Notes under the pieces: generated by a model
Database searches by the model: none
What the model was told of the DNA's origin: nothing
What the model saw: the letters and a program-made list of their open reading frames with translations, nothing else
Part shown: one piece after another, positions 8,751 through 18,432 of the stretch
Layout of the letters: every line of letters begins with the position of its first letter
Position numbering within the stretch: position 1 is the stretch's first letter
Translations under genes and position numbers: made by a program
From: [Phialemoniopsis] sp. UDSM-2020
Lineage: Eukaryota; Ascomycota; Sordariomycetes; Thyridiales; Thyridiaceae
Direction: 5' to 3'
DNA: 64,000 nucleotides
Assembly (NCBI GenBank): GCA_018873225.1
Contig: JAEILZ010000001.1
Location: forward strand, 8,184,001 to 8,248,000

Positions 8751-10499
8751 ATGGACAACGTTAGCGAGAAGCCTCCTTTTGGAGCTGCAGAGTGTGCCGA
8801 AACCACAAATGAGAAGGCTCAAAATGGCGTTCCGGCCGAACTGCACGTTGATCCGGAAGAGGAAAAAGCATTGGTCAAGAAGCTCGATCGAGTGATCATG
8901 CCAATCATGGCCTTTGTTTACTTCTTCCAGTGTATGTCATCTATGATTTGTCTCTAGCTCTTGGGCTCCAAGATGTTGAAAAGCTAACCTAACCTTATCG
9001 TTGCAGATCTCGACAAACAAAGTATCAACTATGCCGCGGTGTTTGGATTATCAGAAGATCTCCAGTTGACTGGCTCCGAGTTCTCCTGGGCTATCTCGCT
9101 CTTCTACTTCGGCCAACTCGTCTCCGAGTACCCCGCCGCCTATCTGATGAGCAGACTTCCCATTACAGTATTTGTCGGAATTACAATGCAAGTCAAACAC
9201 GCCTCTAGTGCAGTCAGGCCTGAACAAAACTTCTGACAAGCCCACTTCAGTGTTCTATGGGGAGGTGTCGAGATGTGTCTTGCTGCTTCAAAGGACTTTG
9301 CCAGCTTAGGCGCCGTTCGGTTTCTTCTAGGCTTCACCGAAGGCGCAGTTGCCCCATCGTTTATGATCATCACGAGCAACTGGTACAAGAAGAGCGAACA
9401 CCAAATGCGAATTGCGTACGTCTATCACCCTTCAGCCTGCTTCACATGGAGATGCCCTTTCCAAGCTAATTGTACACACAGCACCTGGGTGTCCATGTTT
9501 GGGGTCTCGCAGATTGTCGGCGCTCTCATGATGTACGGTATCGGCTCGAGCACACACGCAATTGCTACGTGGCGGGTCATGTTTCTGAGTTGCGGTGGCT
9601 TGACCGTGGCTGCGGGTATTGCATTCGTTGTCCTTATGCCACGGAACACAACCACGGCGTGGTTTCTTACCGAGCACGAGCGAGAGATCGCCACTCGCCG
9701 TCTTGCATTGGACAGAGCCACCCGTGATCGCGCTCATTTCGACTGGGCTCAGGTCAGGGAAGCTTTCACGGACCCGAGGACGGGTCTCTATGCCCTGATG
9801 GCCTTGTTCATTACGATTCCTACACCCATTGTCAAGGTAAGACCCTCGATATGACCCTGAAACATCTATCGTCCTGACTCTTGGGTCTAGTTCTCGTCTC
9901 TTGTCATCAACGGCTTCGGATACGACAAGTTCCAGACAATGCTCGTGGGCCTCCCAAGCGGAGCTGTCGCCTTTGCGCTTGTCTGGATCGGCGCACTAGG
10001 ATCACGCTTTTTTCAAAATGCGCGATGCTTCTTTGGCATCTTCCTAGCATCTATGCCGATGCTGGGGAGTCTGCTTCTGCTCTTGCTCCCAGCCCATGCC
10101 TCATGGGGCATCGTCGTGAGCACCTGGTTCGCCGGCTGTACGGCGCCCCCGCTTGGCCAGGCCGTGGGACTCATGGCCTCCAACGTAAAGGGCAACACCA
10201 AGAAGTCTGTCGTCAGTGCCGTCTTCTTCGTGTTCTACTGCGTCGGCTGTATCGTGGGCCCGCAGCTGTGGCAGAAGCAGGACGCTCCACGATACGCCAA
10301 GGGCTGCATCGCCAGCGTGGTCAGCTTCGTCTGTCTCATCGCCGCCTTCCTGGTGCACTACTTTACGGCCAGGATGTCCAACAGGAAGCGTGACAGGGCT
10401 GCTGGTGCGCAAATATCCTATGATGCCCAGCTTGCAGGTATGTCTGTGGACTCGGACCTCACCGAGTTGCAGGATGCAGGCTTCAGGTATACTCGGTAG
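8751..10499 (+). CDS. MFS permease, DAL5-like anion:cation symporter family
   Basis: Five exons: join(8751..8931, 9007..9187, 9251..9415, 9482..9836, 9891..10499), giving 496 residues. It has a soluble N-terminus of about 50 residues, then the family blocks YLDKQSINYAAVFGL, SEFSWAISLFYFGQLVSEYPA, ITIVLWGGVEMCLAA and RFLLGFTEGAVAPSF. A cytosolic loop and six more membrane segments follow. This subfamily includes allantoate, nicotinate, pantothenate and related organic-anion permeases of the plasma membrane. The second intron uses a GC donor (GCAAGT at 9188), and only this junction gives the conserved ITIVLWGG; the other three introns are GT-AG. The gene shares its promoter with the hydroxyacid dehydrogenase, so its cargo may be that enzyme's substrate or a precursor. 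Confidence 0.93.
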
Positions 10500-10968
10500 A
10501 CAGAACTGAGCCTAAGGAAGACACGAACCGTGATTAGTGGTCGGGGTTCAGAATGATCAGAGACGACACATGCAGTCCACTAGCACCGCAGGCGAAATAT
10601 CCAACCCGCGGCAACCCACCCAAAACCATCAGTCTGGGCCAATGGTACGCACCCAAGTTACTAGGAAAACAGAGTGCTCACAATGAGAGACATCTAGCTA
10701 GTCCGTCAATGCTCGCGCGCTACTTCTGAGGCATCCTCGCCCCTGAATTATAGCTTACGCGGCATTCCAATCTAGATGCCGGCACTTTAATTGCTGTTTC
10801 CTTGAGCACAGCCACGACCCACCCGTATTCGTATATGCAAGATCATCGCGCCACAATCTTGGTTGCTCGACCTCCGTGACTTACACAACTTCTAAATAGC
10901 AATATGAATACAGTCATCTTACTCTTGAATTTGTGGCCATCCTTCTTCCTTTCCCAGCAACTCGAAGA
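10500..10968. other. intergenic spacer, permease to nucleotide-sugar transporter
   Basis: No gene is visible. It contains the permease 3' end and the promoter of the following transporter. CGG and CCG triplets occur around 10760-10784 but at 14-base spacing, unlike the N9 element. Confidence 0.4.
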
Positions 10969-12328
10969 ATGTCAGACAAGAAGAACGATGATGCAGTCAT
11001 AGCATTGACGGAATATGTCTCGTCAGGACCACGGGAGCCGGCGACAACTATGACAAGGTCTAGCCACCAACAGCCCGGTGCCCTTACCATAGCGACGATC
11101 AGCAACAGTCCAGGAGCATCGGTCTCGGCCTATTGTCTGGCTTCCATCAGCATGACTGTCGTGAACAAATACGTCGTGTCGGGGACGTCGTGGAACATGA
11201 ACTTCTTGTACCTTGCGATTCAGGTAAGTGTTCGTGTTCGAAGTGTGCTGGATAGTGATGTCTGCTGTTGTTGAGCTCCCGACTAATCTTGTCGAATGGC
11301 ATAGTCGAGCGTTTGTGTATCAGCTATTGCTCTGTGCAAGCAGTTAGGGATCACCAAAGGCCTTGCCCCTTTTGACCGAAGCAAAGCTCGAAGATGTATG
11401 CCGTTGAAGCCCGATCGGCCGCAGCCCATACGCTAACACTTTCACTAAGGGTTCCCAGTCTCTGCGCTCCTCGTAGCCCAGATCTACACCGGCGCTAAGG
11501 CTCTCCAGTACCTCTCTGTACCGGTCTATACAATTTTCAAGAACCTTGCAATCATCGTCACTGCCTACGGGGAAGTACTTTGGTTCGGAGGCAGAGTCAC
11601 GCCGCTAATCCTGCTATCTTTCGGGCTGATGGTGTCGAGTGGCGTGGTGGCAGCATGGTCTGACATCAACTCAGCTATTAGCGGCGCGTATGCTGTTAAA
11701 GCATCGTATGCTGTGTCAAGCCTAAACGCCGGGTATGCATGGATGGGCGCAAATGTGATGTGTTCGTCCGCGTTCGTGCTGGGGATGCGTAAGCTTATCA
11801 GCACCATGGGTTTCAAGGACTGGGATAGTCAGTGCTCCTCCTTTCATCACACTTTGCAACCCCTCCGACTGTGCTAACTCGGCCTACCCAGCTATGTTTT
11901 ACAACAACCCCCTAACGATACCTGTCCTGCTTGCCGGCACTATCATGTTTGAAGATTGGTCGAAAGAAAATCTCGCGCAAAACTTCCCCATCGAGACCCG
12001 AAACAGTTTGATCATCGGGATCGTCTACTCCGGAGTGGCGGCAATCTTCATCTCGTACTGCTCGGCCTGGTGTCTGCGCGTCACCACATCAACAACGTAT
12101 TCCATGGTTGGAGCATTGAACAAGTTACCGGTCGCCGTTTCTGGATTGGTTTTCTTCGACGCACCGATCACAGTCGGCAGTGTCTCCGCCATCATCATTG
12201 GGTTCTTCAGCGGACTGGTGTATGCTTGGGGCAGAATAAGGCAGCAGGAACAGTCGAGCAGCATGCTGCCAGTCGCAAATCGGCCGACAAGTAGTGTTAG
12301 TGCTCGGAGTACCGGCGATCCGGCATAG
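10969..12328 (+). CDS. GDP-mannose transporter (Vrg4/GMT type, Golgi)
   Basis: Four exons: join(10969..11223, 11305..11395, 11450..11827, 11892..12328), giving 386 residues, the usual length. The two substrate-contact motifs of GDP-mannose transporters are both intact: FYNN at 244-247 and GALNK at 315-319. Around ten membrane segments can be traced, with conserved SVPVYTIFKNLAIIVTAYGE and YSGVAAIFISYCSAW. The expected role is exchange of GDP-mannose for GMP into the Golgi lumen for mannan and glycolipid mannosylation. Its position inside an otherwise catabolic or accessory region suggests a paralogue of the housekeeping copy, but this cannot be tested here. Three introns have GTAAGT, GTATGC and GTCAGT donors; the last is the weakest call and is supported by the join KDWD-T-MFYNN. 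Confidence 0.92.
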
Positions 12329-14474
12329 ATCTCTGGTGAGAAGATCACCGATGACAGAGGCTTTAGACTCCGTCAGGGTGCTAAGCAGGAGGTGTTGCGA
12401 GTCGCGTGTAATGCCCAGACGTTGCCGCCAAGAGTACACTGCGACCTGCAACAGCTGTGCTGCGATCAAAATCAATCGAGCAGGCTGAGTTCCCTGCACA
12501 ATGCTGCCTAGCCTTCGGGATCTCCGAGATCAGCCCTCGCACGGGCATCAGGAAATAATAATTCGTAATCGACAAGGAATTAAGAGTGTGTTGACAAGGC
12601 CTCATAAGGTAGCATTTTCAGGAGTCGGCCAGGGGCAGTAAGGCGTTCTGTGTAGCGCTAGCAGGAGATGATAGCCCCCAATGCAACAGCTCCATCGATC
12701 CGGAATCCATCAGCTTGCATGTTGGTTATGCTGTAAACAATAATCCTGGTTCGCGTAGCAGCCTTGAATGGCTGGGATCACTCCAATTTCAGCTTAAAGC
12801 CTTTAAGATGCTCCCCGGGGAGAACACTTACACCGTAGTCACAATTTTCAGCACTTCTTGTCGGGATCCTCATTGAGCTCGAGCGACTCACGAAAACTAC
12901 TATTATGCCTTTTTTATGATATGAATATTTCAAAATCTCCCCACCACTTACCCGACTACTCTAGGTCGTCAACCCAATGTACCAGCTGTAAGGAGAATCA
13001 GCTGGTACACTGGTTAAACGACATAGAGATCAACAGCTGCACATCAAAGACGAGATCAGCGAGATCAGACAACAGCCATGGTTCAAGACAGTTCCGAGCT
13101 GAATGGTTGATAGGCGAAGGAGAAAGAAGGAGCGACGCTGACACTCTAAGCATCGCCAGTACGGGCGCATCGCTAGCAGATTCTCACGTGTATGTAGCCT
13201 GGAGGGTCTACTCGAGATCGAGTCGTTGGAGATTGACATACCTTTCCAGGACCTTTTGGCACGCCTCACATGACTCTTTATCAACAGTTGAAGAGCATCC
13301 AAGGATATCCCACAATACCGTTGTTCGTGTAGCAGTTGATTGGCTTCCAAAGGTCCAGCGCCGTACGCGAGAAACTGTGGAAAGGTCTACAAAGAAAGGA
13401 CTGCAGTCAGATGTGAAGGAAGTTGGCCCACTGTAAGGCATCTTTCCTACGGTCTTTCAAGCGACGTTTCGCGGTCGACTAGTGATCTTGCTAAGCAGCA
13501 TCCTGTAGTCTGCAGATCGGGAACTTAGTATCAATCCACGTCCGAAGCAGCAAAAGCAATGCCCGCCATACCCATACCCTCGGGGAAATTTTGGCAAAGA
13601 ATGTGGCCGACATCCTTTTAGCACTCCTGATTTATCGTATAGTTATTGGGTACTCGGCTCTCCGCCTCTTAGTATTTTCTTCTCTTGAGCTTCTCTGTAT
13701 ACTTCAACCCTTGTTTTTTGAATATGGAGGCTCTCGAGAACCTTATTGATAAACTAATTAGAGATTTTCAAGAACGGTATAGATGTTCGGCTGGGATTAT
13801 TTGGGAATGACGCATGCATTGGTCTTTTTGATGATGGTTGTCTCGGCTCTGCATCTGCATGTACAAAAGAAAAAGAGAAAAAAGGAGAAGAAAAGAACAA
13901 ACCAACTTCCAGCGCTCAAAGTGATATTCAACGTTCAATTCAGTTGCAGCAACTTAGGTACCGGCACATAGAGATACCTACACCTCTTCCCACTGTTATA
14001 TAGAAGTGGTGCCTCCCACCTACCTAGGTAGAAGTCATCTAGCACCAAGATATCAAGCAGTATTACACTACATCTCAATCCTCACCTCGACTGCTGAAAT
14101 CTGCGATAAGAAAAGCAGTCCCGGTCAGCAGGAACGACGGAACGATTTATGTGGTTATCTCCTTGCACTGTCTTGTCTATATCTGACACTATTCTCGGCT
14201 ACATTGCGCAAAGCAGAGAACTGCGCGATAAGAAGGGGGGTTGAAAGGAGGGGGGGGGGGGGGGGGGGGGACGGGAGCCGTTCTAGGCAGCAACACTCGG
14301 ACTTATCGGCAATGACAAGACTGGGATGTCGTCACGAGCCATGCATTAGAAAAACTCGTGCAGAATGAACAACTCTGTGCCCCGCCTAATCGTGGACAGT
14401 GAAAGAAGGACAACAGTCGCTGCAATTGGGCCCTACATTAATCTACAGCATTTTGTTCTGACGTCCCGAGGAAG
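12329..14474. other. 2.1-kb intergenic region without a supported gene
   Basis: Several open frames occur, the longest of 192 codons on the plus strand near 12858-13436, but none starts with ATG and shows a domain. Stretches near 13610-13960 are comparatively AT-rich. A 21-base poly-G tract sits at 14250-14270, and a palindromic TACCTAGGTA lies near 14022. The right end must contain the promoter of the GFA gene. Confidence 0.5.
14250..14270 (+). repeat. homopolymer (G)21
   Basis: Twenty-one consecutive G residues lie about 205 bases upstream of the GFA start codon. Such a run is prone to slippage and to assembly error, and could form a G-quadruplex. The exact length should be regarded as uncertain. 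Confidence 0.95.
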
Positions 14475-14971
14475 ATGGCGGACGGTCCTCTGAAATCCAC
14501 CTGCCATTGTGGCGACATCACCGTGATCGTGCCCCGCCTACCACAGGAAATCAACGAATGTCAGTGCACCATCTGCAGACGTTATGCAGCCGCTTGGGCG
14601 TACTACAAAGTGGATGAGGTCAAGTTCAACTTGAAAGAGGGCGCGAAGCTCTCTCAGTACGTCTGGGGAGATAAGGAGAAATCATTCAACTTTTGCGCGA
14701 GTTGTGGATGCGTGTAAGTGTTCTTTGAGATGAACTCTTCGTGTCTAGACGCGATGTGACTTACTCAATCTGGTTGCTTGGACATAGATGCTATCATTGG
14801 CCATTTGAAGAACGGAATCCAGATGGCAGTGCTGTTGAGTTCGGTGTGAATACGAGGAACATGGATCCCATGGAAATCTTGCACGTCAATCGCAAGATCG
14901 ACAAGTCATGGGTGTTTCAGCCGATCAACAATAGGAACATGGCGCATGAGCAAGATCAGGCCAAGTATTGA
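14475..14971 (+). CDS. GFA-family (CENP-V/GFA domain) zinc protein
   Basis: Two exons: join(14475..14713, 14788..14971), giving 140 residues. The cysteine pattern of the GFA fold is complete: C10 and C12 (CHC), C29, C31 and C34 (CQCTIC), then C74, C77, C79 and C81 (CASCGCVC). The splice joins GCV to CYHWPF, the expected continuation. The founding member, bacterial Gfa, was described as a glutathione-dependent formaldehyde-activating enzyme. Most fungal members are uncharacterised and are inferred to act on thiol adducts of small aldehydes. It is co-directional with the HpcH/HpaI aldolase 444 bases downstream, whose reaction releases an aldehyde, so a link to aldehyde handling is plausible but unproven. 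The protein is soluble with no targeting signal. Confidence 0.9.
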
Positions 14972-15207
14972 ATTATACAGGACACAGACAGACCCCATAT
15001 GTTGAATAATCTGAACGTGCAAGCTGTTCAATTGCAGAGTAGTTGCAGACCCACCATCCAGAATGCCACTGATAACGCGGAAGCCCGCTTCTTTCATCGT
15101 AGCAGACCCCAGATCTCTGCGACATTGAGCTACCGAAATGGGAGTTATTGGGAAGCTCGGCCATCGCTTCCGCCAGTCTAGTCGTCCGAAGGTGGAGATT
15201 TTTGGCA

Positions 15208-15227
15208 TGCGGCTTCAACATCCGTGG
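15208..15227. promoter_or_regulatory. 20-bp element with CGG-N9-CCG core, copy C (aldolase promoter)
   Basis: The sequence TGCGGCTTCAACATCCGTGG differs from the copy at 8411-8430 at one base. It ends about 190 bases before the aldolase start codon. The two copies are almost 7 kb apart, with unrelated sequence on both sides. It supports shared control of the aldolase with the dehydrogenase/permease pair. Confidence 0.6.
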
Positions 15228-15415
15228 CTCAGATATGCTCCTCAGTGACAGAAGTGGGTCAATGTATGTATGTCTACGGGATATTTGGTACAACATTCTA
15301 GTAGGTTAGAGAGACATAAAATGTACTGAAATCGCCTTGAAGGAAGGAAGCGCGCGTAGTATCTAGAACTTGCCTTGTCAGTTGGGACTGGACCATCAGC
15401 AACAGGTCCAACATT

Positions 15416-16338
15416 ATGACGAGGCAACAAGAACAGGCTGGTGGAGGGCCAACCGAAACCACCCATATCGCCGAGAACAACCTGCTCTCTCTCTCTGCAC
15501 AGGGCAGAATATGCACCGCCTTCGGCATCAAGATCATCCCTGGAGGTGAGATTGTTCACATCGCAAAGTCCTCCGGCTACGACTCGCTCTTCATCGACCT
15601 CGAGCACACGACCCTCACGATACGCGACGCCGGACAGCTGTGCATCGCGGCCAACTCTGCGGGCATCACCCCCTTTGTCAGGGTGCCGCACGAGTGCGGG
15701 CTGGGCTTCATGCAAAAGGTGCTCGACGCGGGGGCCATGGGAATTATTATTCCTCACATACACGGCGTCGGTGCGTATCATTGGTTTCACCCTACCGAAG
15801 GAAGTCATGGAGAGGAACATGCTAGAGACTTATATTTCTGTCCATGATAGACGATGCCCGCCGAGCCATCAATGTCTCCAAGTACCCTCCTCTGGGCCAC
15901 CGGTCCATCAGCGCCGGGTTCCCGCACTTTGAGTTCGCGCCACTGCCCACATCCGTCATCCAGGCCGAGATGAACGCCGTCGGGTCCACGGTCTTCATCA
16001 TGATCGAGACGGCAGACGCCCTGGCTGCCGTAGACGACATCGCTGCACTGCCCGGATGTGACGTGCTGCTCGTGGGATCGAATGATCTGGCCAGCGAGAT
16101 CGGCACGCTGCCCGATTGGGACCACCCGGATTTCATCGGAGCTCTGGAAAAGGTGGGCGCAGCCACCAAGAAGCACGGTAAGCTCATGGGCATCGCCGGC
16201 CTTTACCACCGCCCTGACATCCTGACCAAGGTCATCAACGAGTTTGGGGCCAGGTGGATCGTCGGAGCGCAGGACGTTGGGCTCTTGCTTGGCGGCGGCC
16301 GGGCCAATTCGGACCTGCTAAGGAGTTTGCAGACTTGA
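15416..16338 (+). CDS. HpcH/HpaI-family class II aldolase (2-keto-3-deoxy acid aldolase type)
   Basis: Two exons: join(15416..15770, 15851..16338), giving 280 residues, close to the family size. The TIM-barrel blocks are clear: LFIDLEHTTL with His64, PFVRVP with Arg89, IMIETADAL with metal ligand Glu171, and LVGSNDLASEIG with metal ligand Asp197. The Glu and Asp lie 26 residues apart, as in bacterial HpaI. Members cleave 4-hydroxy-2-oxo acids or 2-keto-3-deoxy sugar acids to pyruvate plus an aldehyde, using a divalent metal. The N-terminal 25 residues are polar and poorly conserved. A near-identical CGG-N9-CCG element in its promoter links it to the hydroxyacid dehydrogenase and permease, which fits a pathway that imports an organic acid, oxidises or reduces it and cleaves it. 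The substrate is unknown. Confidence 0.92.
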
Positions 16339-16567
16339 TCGACATCTCACGAAAGGTCACGATGTTCTTATAGATTGATATCAGAGTGATGCAAAGTCAA
16401 TGGTGTGCAACTGCTTCGTCTCAAAACAATGCAAGGAAACGCGCTTCTATACAAAGAAAAAAATGAAGTCTAAACCGATGAAAACAACGGCTCGCTGCGT
16501 ACATTGAGAAATCGGCGCTGGTATCCAAGGCTATCCGTCCCCTCATGTTATTTGAAGCAGATTTCTA

Positions 16568-17860
16568 TCACGCCTCTGGCTTTTGTGCCGTCCAGAAAAT
16601 ATAGTTGAAGTAGGTATGGTAATTCTTGTCGTTTAGATGCTTCCGAACGCCGACAAGAAACACCTCGATCTCGGCTTGGGTGAGCCCGAGAGCTTGGAAT
16701 GGCCTGCCACCCATGGCACCCAAGAGATCTCCCAAAATCGACTTGAAGTACAAGCCAATGTCCCGGAGCCTCTTGTCCTATAATGCAAATGCAGGAATCA
16801 GTGTTTCGGCGTCAGTGCAGGTGGCAGTATGATCAGGGAGAATCTTACCCTAGCCCACGGCCCGATAGGCACCTTCAGCTTCCTGCAGGTGACATTGGTG
16901 AAGCCGGCCCTTTCCAGCGGCTCCCGAAGCTTGTTGCCGGCGCGGAAGTCGGCGCCGAACTTACCGAGCGCCTCGGTGCACATATCCAAGAACTTCTGGA
17001 CCTGGTAGTCCTCCGGCGCAGAGCCATCGTCGCACAGCGCGTGCCCGCCGAGCTCCTGGATCTCGACCCAGCCGCCGGGCTTGATGTTCTCGTAGGCGCC
17101 CTGTAACACCTTGTCCGGGTTCTTGAGAACGGGGAACACCTGGCGGAAGTGGACGAGGTCATAGTTGGAGCCGTGCAGCCAGTCATCCTCGATGTTGTCG
17201 ACGATGAAGCGCAGGTTCGGGGGCACGAACTCTGGCTGGATAGGAGTCTGGTCGATGCCCAACACCTCCGCGCTAGGGTACTTGTCCGCAACTTCAGGTA
17301 GTGTCAGTGATCGTGTGCATGCTTCAGAGATGTCGTATCGGGTGAAGCCTACCATCGATAGCCCAAATGCCAGTTCCAGTTCCAAGGTCAATGATCTTGT
17401 GGGGGTCGTCCCCGATGGGGGCAAAGAAGAGTTCACCACTGTTCTACGATTTAGTAAAGGGGAATGGCGGACAGGTCCATGCGTGCCGAGCGGAGACTCA
17501 CTTCGTCAGCTCCAACATCATGTGGTGCTTGAGATCCTCCCGCGCCTGCTCCGTGTCATCGTTGGGGATGGGATATCTGGCATCCCTATACTGGTGGTAT
17601 CTCCTTCCATTCTCGTACGCATAGCGGTAAATGCTCGAGGCGACAGAGGCCGTGTCCGCGACCGATTCCCCATCGTAGTCTGACTGCGCGAAGTCATCCT
17701 CGCCATGGGCCGGATCGGGAGCGGCGGCCTCAATTGGCGCACTGTCGTCTACAGGTGGTGCAACACCGGCGGCGGTGGGCGACGCACCCGCTGGCCCAGC
17801 CACGGGCGTTTTCGGCGATTTGGGGGACTTTTGTCCCTGGGACTTGGGTGGCGACGACAT
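16568..17860 (-). CDS. LaeA-like SAM-dependent methyltransferase (TAM domain)
   Basis: Four exons: complement(join(16568..16777, 16849..17291, 17353..17438, 17502..17860)), giving 365 residues. The first 85 residues are disordered and rich in Pro, Ala, Ser and acidic residues. Then comes the family opening [14 protein letters not shown] with [11 protein letters not shown], and the SAM-binding motif I DLGTGTG at 137-143. Further blocks are [24 protein letters not shown] and [12 protein letters not shown]. This architecture is typical of the large fungal group related to LaeA, whose founder is a nuclear regulator of secondary metabolism. Most paralogues modify small molecules or have no known substrate. 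The join [11 protein letters not shown] across intron 1 and [15 protein letters not shown] across intron 2 support the model. It is the first of four minus-strand genes that look like a metabolite cluster. Confidence 0.9.
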
Positions 17861-18432
17861 CGGGCCGGGAATAAGAGCACTTGTCGCGCGCCGGTCTTGC
17901 TTTTGTCAGACGCGGGAGCAAACACAGGGGTGCCGGAATGGAGTCGCACAGCAGCCCAAGAAGCAAGGTCAGACATGAAGGACTGCGGAGAAATCAGACG
18001 AGAGGGGTTTCGACCCGAGCTCCGTCTTTTACTCGTCCTGGATCCCCACATCACTTGCCTCCTACCTAATCAACCATCACCCTTTTGCCAGGACGAGACT
18101 AGCTGAAGAAGGCGGATACTGGGTCGGGACGCATGGATCCTTCCCCCGTTGGGGATAGCAATGCGTTAGTTTTGGGGCCAAGAAAGTCGCGACCTCGAAA
18201 GACCACTGAAACACTCAATGCCAGATTCAATTTATTCGCACTACCACAGGCCATCCAAAGCTATCCCGACTGTCTTTCCAAAGGACAAAACATGAAATAA
18301 GCTCCCTTCAGCATGCCCAGAGACTGCGAAGAATGGCTTCATATGGCAAGATACGCCTCCCCCATAGATGGCTGACTTCTGACCATGGCTTCATGATCAC
18401 TGCCTGCCTGCCGGGTAGCGTTGACACCTCGC
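17861..18432. other. spacer between methyltransferase promoter and P450 3' end
   Basis: 572 bases without a supported gene; both neighbours are on the minus strand. I see no CGG-N9-CCG element, so this run does not appear to share the control inferred for the genes at 7-16 kb. Confidence 0.4.

Noticed and set aside
12858..13436. 192-codon plus-strand open frame
   Set aside because: It begins with TTG, has no domain, no splice signals and a Ser/Arg-rich composition; the opposite strand is equally open.
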